DNA of 9,332 nt from an uncultured Spirochaetia bacterium (GTDB lineage Bacteria; Spirochaetota; UBA4802; JAGODF01). Shown here piece after piece: positions 5,428 through 9,332 of this stretch. The stretch is from the NCBI GenBank assembly GCA_937967705.1, contig CALCJG010000113.1, positions 1 to 9,332 on the forward strand, given 5' to 3'. Every line of letters starts with the position of its first letter. Position 1 is the stretch's first letter. The position numbers and the translations under genes were made by a program. A model generated the notes under the pieces. That model worked only from the letters and a program-made list of their open reading frames with translations, ran no database searches and had not been told where the DNA came from.

Positions 5428-6714
5428 CTAGTGTTTGAAGGCCCTCTGCCCGGTGTAGACCATGGCCACCTTGGGATTGGCCTCGTTACAGGCCACAATC
5501 GATTCGAAGTCCCTCTCCGAACCACCGGGCTGTACGATGGCTGTGATCCCTTCCCGGATCACCACATCCACACCGTCCCGGAAGGGGAAGAAGGCGTCCG
5601 ATACCGCCGTAGCCCCTGTCAATCCGCCCCGGGCCGCCCTGGTTTCTTCATCGATCTTTGCCAGCTCGGATTTGCTGCGCTCCCCCTTGCCGACCAGAAG
5701 TTCCAGCTCCTTGTAGGGGATCCCATGACGGTCGTAACAGAGCAGATCGGCGTATTTGGTGTAGGCCTTGTAGACGGCAATTTCCGCCACACCGACGCGG
5801 TCCTGTTCTCCCGTGCCGATGCCGACAGTGACACCGTCTTTTACATAGAGCACTGAATTGGAGGTAACCCCCTGCTCCACAAACCATCCGAAAAGGAGAT
5901 CTTCATATTCCTTCTCTGTAGGCATCCTGTCGATTTTATAGGTCTCCCCCTTGTACTGGGCCATGGCGGGTTTCAGGTCCTCCTTTTTACGGATGATGTT
6001 AACGGGAGACTGCTGAACTATGATTCCCCCGTCGATGAGAGACTTGAAATCCACAAAGGGTTTCTCCTTCAACTCCGCCAGTTTGTCGATGCGGCCGATC
6101 TTTACAATTCGGAGATTCTTCCGCTTCTTGAGTATCTCCACCGCTTCTCCGCTGTAATCCGGGGCGGCTATGACCTCGATGTACTGCTGGGAGATCAACT
6201 CAGCCGCCTCCCGGTCCACGATGCGGTTGAGGGCCACACAGCCCCCGAAGGCAGCGATGCGGTCGGCCCGGAAGGAGCGATTGTATGCCTCGGCGGCGGT
6301 GGAGCCGTAAGCCACTCCACAGGGATTGTTGTGCTTGACGATAACCGAGGCCGGACGGTCCATCAGGTATTTCAGCACGTTGAGGGCGTTATCAATATCC
6401 GTCAGATTGATCTTGCCGGGATGCTTGCCGGATTGTATCATCATGGCCTCGTCGATGCCGCTGACAAGGGAATGACCGGCCCCGATAAAACTGCACTGGC
6501 CGAGAACGAGATTCCCGTTTACCAGCTCGTACATCGCAGCCTCCTGACCTGGATTCTCCCCGTAGCGGAGTCCCTTCTCTATCACCTCGCCGTTTTCTTC
6601 GATCTTCCAGGCCCGCTTTTTGTAAACCAGCTTTTGATCCCCGAAGGAGATGGTCATGGTGTCGGGAAAATGATCGTCCATCACGGTTTTGTATGCTTTT
6701 TTAAGGTCTTCCAT
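5428..6714 (-). CDS. purH: Stand-alone AICAR transformylase (C-terminal domain of PurH)
   Basis: The protein (428 residues) catalyses the penultimate step of IMP synthesis: 10-formyl-tetrahydrofolate plus AICAR gives FAICAR plus tetrahydrofolate, in the cytosol. Recognisable motifs are LRYGENPGQEAA (49-60), VIVKHNNPCGVA (124-135) with the catalytic Lys127-His128 pair, AFGGCVALN (155-163), GGIIVQQ (229-235), TSNSVLYVKDG and GIGTGEQDRV (298-307), DAFFPFRDGVD (373-383) and IVQPGGSERD (393-402). The usual bifunctional PurH is about 510-530 residues with an N-terminal MGS-like IMP cyclohydrolase domain. Here only about 48 residues precede the RYGENP motif and none resemble that domain, so cyclohydrolase must come from elsewhere in the genome. 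The ATG at 6712-6714 has GTGAGGT close upstream, which argues for a genuine start rather than truncation. It lies 60 bases after the DUF2194-like gene and 5 before yjbQ. Confidence 0.92.
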   Translation of the reverse strand: MEDLKKAYKTVMDDHFPDTMTISFGDQKLVYKKRAWKIEENGEVIEKGLRYGENPGQEAAMYELVNGNLVLGQCSFIGAGHSLVSGIDEAMMIQSGKHPGKINLTDIDNALNVLKYLMDRPASVIVKHNNPCGVAYGSTAAEAYNRSFRADRIAAFGGCVALNRIVDREAAELISQQYIEVIAAPDYSGEAVEILKKRKNLRIVKIGRIDKLAELKEKPFVDFKSLIDGGIIVQQSPVNIIRKKEDLKPAMAQYKGETYKIDRMPTEKEYEDLLFGWFVEQGVTSNSVLYVKDGVTVGIGTGEQDRVGVAEIAVYKAYTKYADLLCYDRHGIPYKELELLVGKGERSKSELAKIDEETRAARGGLTGATAVSDAFFPFRDGVDVVIREGITAIVQPGGSERDFESIVACNEANPKVAMVYTGQRAFKH

Positions 6715-6774
6715 CGTTACCTCACATGTATTAAATTTTATCCAGACACTTGTCCCGGCAGGGTAATCCCCGCC

Positions 6775-9186
6775 TCATCGTAATATCACCTTGCAGACCC
6801 GCCCTTTTGTCTTCAGAAGAAAATCCCCGCTGGAGCGGTGTATGTTCACGAGTCTGCAGTTGGAGAGCCTTTTGATACGCCGGTTCCGGTCCACGCGAAT
6901 CCGAAAGTAGACGTACTTGCCGGAATTGTTATTGGTATAGATCACCACGACCTTCCCGTAATTCCTGGAGCGTATCTTCAGGTTGTCATAGAACTTCAGC
7001 TCCCGGTAGGCCTGTTTGACCGTCATCCATCGTATCCAGGGAAAGTTAGCCTGAAGTTCGTCAAAATCCTTATCAAACCCCTTCGCGATGCTTTCCCATT
7101 CCGCCGGTTTTGGAACGCCTTCCGAGCGGTGATGACAGGGACTCAGCACATGACTGACGATACCGAAATTATGTATGGCATCGTAAAAGGCCTGCCTTTC
7201 GCCATCCTTCAGGCTGTACCCCGAAGTGATGCGGGGAATCAGATAATAACGCCTGTCATCGGCGGGACCGAACTCGAATCCGGCCCGTCCTCCGCCGGGC
7301 AGATACCGGGGACAGACCGCTTTTATGGAAGGAAAAACCTCGGCAATGACCGCCAGCTCCTCAGGATCAGCACTGCCCCTGGTGGGACTGTAGGAGAAGG
7401 GAGCCGGCGCGTTGCCGGTTTTGTCCCATTCCTGCCGCGCATCCTTCAAACCCTTGAGCAGATTGCTCCGGCTGTCCCAGGGACGGCTGTCCCTCCAGGG
7501 ACGGTCTCCGGGGGACAGAGCATAGGTTGTAAATCCGCAGAGGCCTATCTCCCACTTATTCTTGGCCATAACCTTGAGGAATTCAGCCTCCCCGGCACGC
7601 CGTTGATCCGCTTCCTTCCCTTCCCGCGGCTGGTCGTAACCGAACATGCGGTGAGCTGTATACTTGAAACGGAAGAAACGCTCAAATTGCCGGATACTCT
7701 CCATCCAGGTTTTTTTGAGGTATTCCTCCTCTTTACTGTTCCAGGCCGGAGAGGGCAGCTCATCCAGGGCCATCAATCCCACATTCGCCACTCCCGTGAT
7801 GAACCCATGGCGGATAAAATGGAGGCTCTGGGTGATGAGTCCCCGCCCGGCCTTGGAGCTCAAGAGGAAATCAGTATTCCAGTAAAGGATCTTGCCTTCC
7901 CCATGTCCCCGCATCCATACCAGGGGATATTTTTTGGCGCTCTCCCCTCCCCGGGGATAGGCCATGACCTGTCCGTCCTTGAGACTGATTTCTCGCGCCG
8001 AAAGCTCCACCCCGGAGGAATCCAGGGTCATTCCGTTTATCAGAAAATTCCCACTGAGGGAGAATCCGTCCTTGAATTGGCGGGACGACCCGGAATCCAC
8101 GATACCCAGGAGCGTTCGATAATCCCTGTCCAGGGTGGCCTGCCGAAGCACGACCAGCCGCCCGCCCTTTTCGACATACACCGACATCGCCCGGCTGGGA
8201 TAACGGTAGAGAGCCTCGTCAGCCACGACAATCACGTCATAGAGGCTCAGATCCCCGGGGGTCAGCTGATCCGGATCGTTGATGTGGAGGAAATCGCTGT
8301 CCACCTTGGCGTAATCGAAGGTTTTACGCACATGCGCCTCAACCCGATCCCCTTCCCGTCCATCGCCCAGGAGCACGCCTACCCTCTGATAGCCGGTGTG
8401 ATAATAAAGGGCCCTGTCCAGAAAGACCTCTGCATTGAAAAGGAGATCTTCGCCGCTGAGGACATTGATACCCTGGACAAATCCCCCCTGAGGTGAGACG
8501 AGTATGGGCAGGGAGAAACCGTCACCGCTGCAGGAGTGCTTGCCTGCCCTGTTCCTCGGACATCTCAGCAGGAGATGATACCGTACGTCCTCGCGTTTTT
8601 TCTCGAGAACAACCCTGATTTCCCTCTTCTTTGCGGAGATCAGATCCGCCCGGCTTTCTGAGATCATTTTCCGGTTGTAATAGCCCCTCTCCATATGGGG
8701 TGCACTGACAGCATCATAACGCTCGATGGTAAAGCCGAAGCGGGCCAGAAAGGAATTGTAGATGTCCGGGGAGAAATAGAGGGGTTTGCCCCCGTCCATG
8801 TAACCGAAGGCCCCGAAAGTATTTATGATAAGGATCTTTATCTGCGCCTCGGACGCCGTCTTCAGGAAACTCATATAGTCCATTGCGGCCTTTTTATCCC
8901 TCGCCACATCCCCGGTATACCAGGAGATGAGGGCTCTGACCCCCCGCAACTCGTCGAAATCGGGAACACCCTTATCGATATCATAATAACGTGCTTTGAG
9001 CTGAAGGGTTTCCAGGGATTTGGCCATATATTTCCTGATGGGATTATTATCTTCAGTGTAACCCTCGGAGGATCTATAGAGACACAGGACAGAATCACCG
9101 TAACGGTACGAGGCCGCCCCCGGAGTGAGGGATACCAGACACAAAACAATAGACAGAATGAACACCCATGACCTCTTCATAGGCAC
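6775..9186 (-). CDS. Large exported DUF2194-like protein
   Basis: This 803-residue protein has a signal peptide (MKRS, hydrophobic core about 7-20, AAS around residue 26) and no other strong membrane segment, so it is likely periplasmic or surface-exposed. Residues about 60-150 and 266-350 look like alpha/beta (flavodoxin/GATase-like) units; the second has VGVLLGDG, YDVIVVADEAL and YVEKGGRLVVLRQA. The region 463-735 resembles the DUF2194 barrel, which I recall as deacetylase- or glycosidase-like: ITGVANVGLMALDELPSPAW (463-482), GLCGFTTYAL (548-557), FGIVSHVLSP (674-683) and FPWIRWMTVKQAYREL (715-730). In that family I expect a DDxPxP-type and an HPDD-type motif. Here they read DELPSP and SPCHH, so metal binding may be altered. 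A basic tail (735-803) follows. The start is GTG 9184-9186 with AGGAG 9 bases upstream; an ATG two codons inside is the alternative. The family call is from memory and moderate; the long opposite-strand frame (6838-8496) is a shadow. Confidence 0.7.
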   Translation of the reverse strand: MPMKRSWVFILSIVLCLVSLTPGAASYRYGDSVLCLYRSSEGYTEDNNPIRKYMAKSLETLQLKARYYDIDKGVPDFDELRGVRALISWYTGDVARDKKAAMDYMSFLKTASEAQIKILIINTFGAFGYMDGGKPLYFSPDIYNSFLARFGFTIERYDAVSAPHMERGYYNRKMISESRADLISAKKREIRVVLEKKREDVRYHLLLRCPRNRAGKHSCSGDGFSLPILVSPQGGFVQGINVLSGEDLLFNAEVFLDRALYYHTGYQRVGVLLGDGREGDRVEAHVRKTFDYAKVDSDFLHINDPDQLTPGDLSLYDVIVVADEALYRYPSRAMSVYVEKGGRLVVLRQATLDRDYRTLLGIVDSGSSRQFKDGFSLSGNFLINGMTLDSSGVELSAREISLKDGQVMAYPRGGESAKKYPLVWMRGHGEGKILYWNTDFLLSSKAGRGLITQSLHFIRHGFITGVANVGLMALDELPSPAWNSKEEEYLKKTWMESIRQFERFFRFKYTAHRMFGYDQPREGKEADQRRAGEAEFLKVMAKNKWEIGLCGFTTYALSPGDRPWRDSRPWDSRSNLLKGLKDARQEWDKTGNAPAPFSYSPTRGSADPEELAVIAEVFPSIKAVCPRYLPGGGRAGFEFGPADDRRYYLIPRITSGYSLKDGERQAFYDAIHNFGIVSHVLSPCHHRSEGVPKPAEWESIAKGFDKDFDELQANFPWIRWMTVKQAYRELKFYDNLKIRSRNYGKVVVIYTNNNSGKYVYFRIRVDRNRRIKRLSNCRLVNIHRSSGDFLLKTKGRVCKVILR

Positions 9187-9195
9187 TTATGATTA

Positions 9196-9202
9196 CTCCT
9201 TT
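9196..9202 (-). promoter_or_regulatory. Ribosome binding site for the GTG start of the DUF2194-like gene
   Basis: On the minus strand AAAGGAG ends 9 bases before the GTG at 9184-9186 but 15 before the in-frame ATG at 9178-9180. The spacing supports the GTG start. Confidence 0.55.
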
Positions 9203-9215
9203 TGCAGTATTTTCT

Positions 9216-9332
9216 TTACCGGTGTTGAAAAACGAGGAAACTAACCGGCAGGATGTTTTCGATCAGTGATCTTTTTTCGTTAATGTCCCGCCCCGCAGGG
9301 AGAGAGCCGGCAAACAGAATCCGGCTGTAAAG
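9216..9332 (-). CDS. Probable C-terminal end of an upstream gene (partial)
   Basis: On the minus strand one frame stays open from the window edge for 38 codons to a TAA (9216-9218), while the other two minus-strand frames stop earlier. The encoded tail ends in RSLIENILPVSFLVFQHR, and its codon use resembles the neighbouring genes. The stop lies 29 bases before the GTG of the DUF2194-like gene, a normal operon spacing, and no promoter is evident in between. I cannot identify the protein from so short a piece, and 38 open codons could still be chance. Confidence 0.4.
   Translation of the reverse strand, partial: LYSRILFAGSLPAGRDINEKRSLIENILPVSFLVFQHR

Noticed and set aside
6838..8496. 552-codon open frame on the plus strand opposite the DUF2194-like gene
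   Set aside because: Its protein is rich in Pro, Gly and His and looks like an antisense translation; the minus-strand frame has a signal peptide, a ribosome site and family-like motifs.
1..9332. tRNA genes, CRISPR arrays, insertion sequences, attachment sites
   Set aside because: I looked for cloverleaf-like stretches, regularly spaced repeats, transposase motifs and long terminal repeats and saw none.

Overview
The window reads as a compact chromosomal stretch of moderately GC-rich bacterial DNA with short gaps and operon-like packing. I see no tRNA, rRNA, CRISPR array, insertion sequence or phage gene. The gene set (a CoA-disulfide/persulfide reductase fused to rhodanese, an IscU/NifU-type scaffold, a stand-alone AICAR transformylase and a DUF2194-like exported protein) would suit an anaerobic or microaerophilic diderm. 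A free-living spirochaete or a deltaproteobacterium-like lineage is my guess, but nothing here fixes the phylum.

Layout. (1) 1-873, plus strand: the acidic C-terminal tail of an unidentified protein ends at 110, followed by an unrecognised 208-residue membrane protein with a very Phe/Tyr-rich N-terminus. (2) 963-1840, minus strand: a two-gene unit with a NifU/IscU-like Fe-S scaffold followed by a short TrmO (TsaA) tRNA-t6A37 methyltransferase. (3) 2010-4210, plus strand and divergent from unit 2: a small ArsR-family repressor followed by a CoA-disulfide/persulfide reductase with a C-terminal rhodanese domain, ending in an intrinsic terminator. Two related palindromes, one over the arsR promoter and one between arsR and the reductase, look like paired operators for this repressor. 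(4) 4224-9332, minus strand: a unit made of the tail of an unknown gene, the 803-residue DUF2194-like secreted protein, the AICAR transformylase domain without its usual IMP cyclohydrolase partner, YjbQ (UPF0047) and a short-chain dehydrogenase.

How they may work together: unit 3 looks like a self-contained sulfur/thiol-redox switch, with the repressor controlling itself and an enzyme that reduces CoA persulfides or disulfides. The Fe-S scaffold lies across the shared 223-bp control region, so a sulfur theme may link the two sides, but that is inference. Unit 4 has no single evident pathway: one purine step and a possible cofactor-related protein follow an envelope or exopolysaccharide-type protein.

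Most of the window is ordinary annotation. The best candidates for something new are the twin-operator arsR circuit with a possibly leaderless repressor mRNA, the unrecognised aromatic-rich membrane protein, and the DUF2194-like protein whose expected motif residues look altered.
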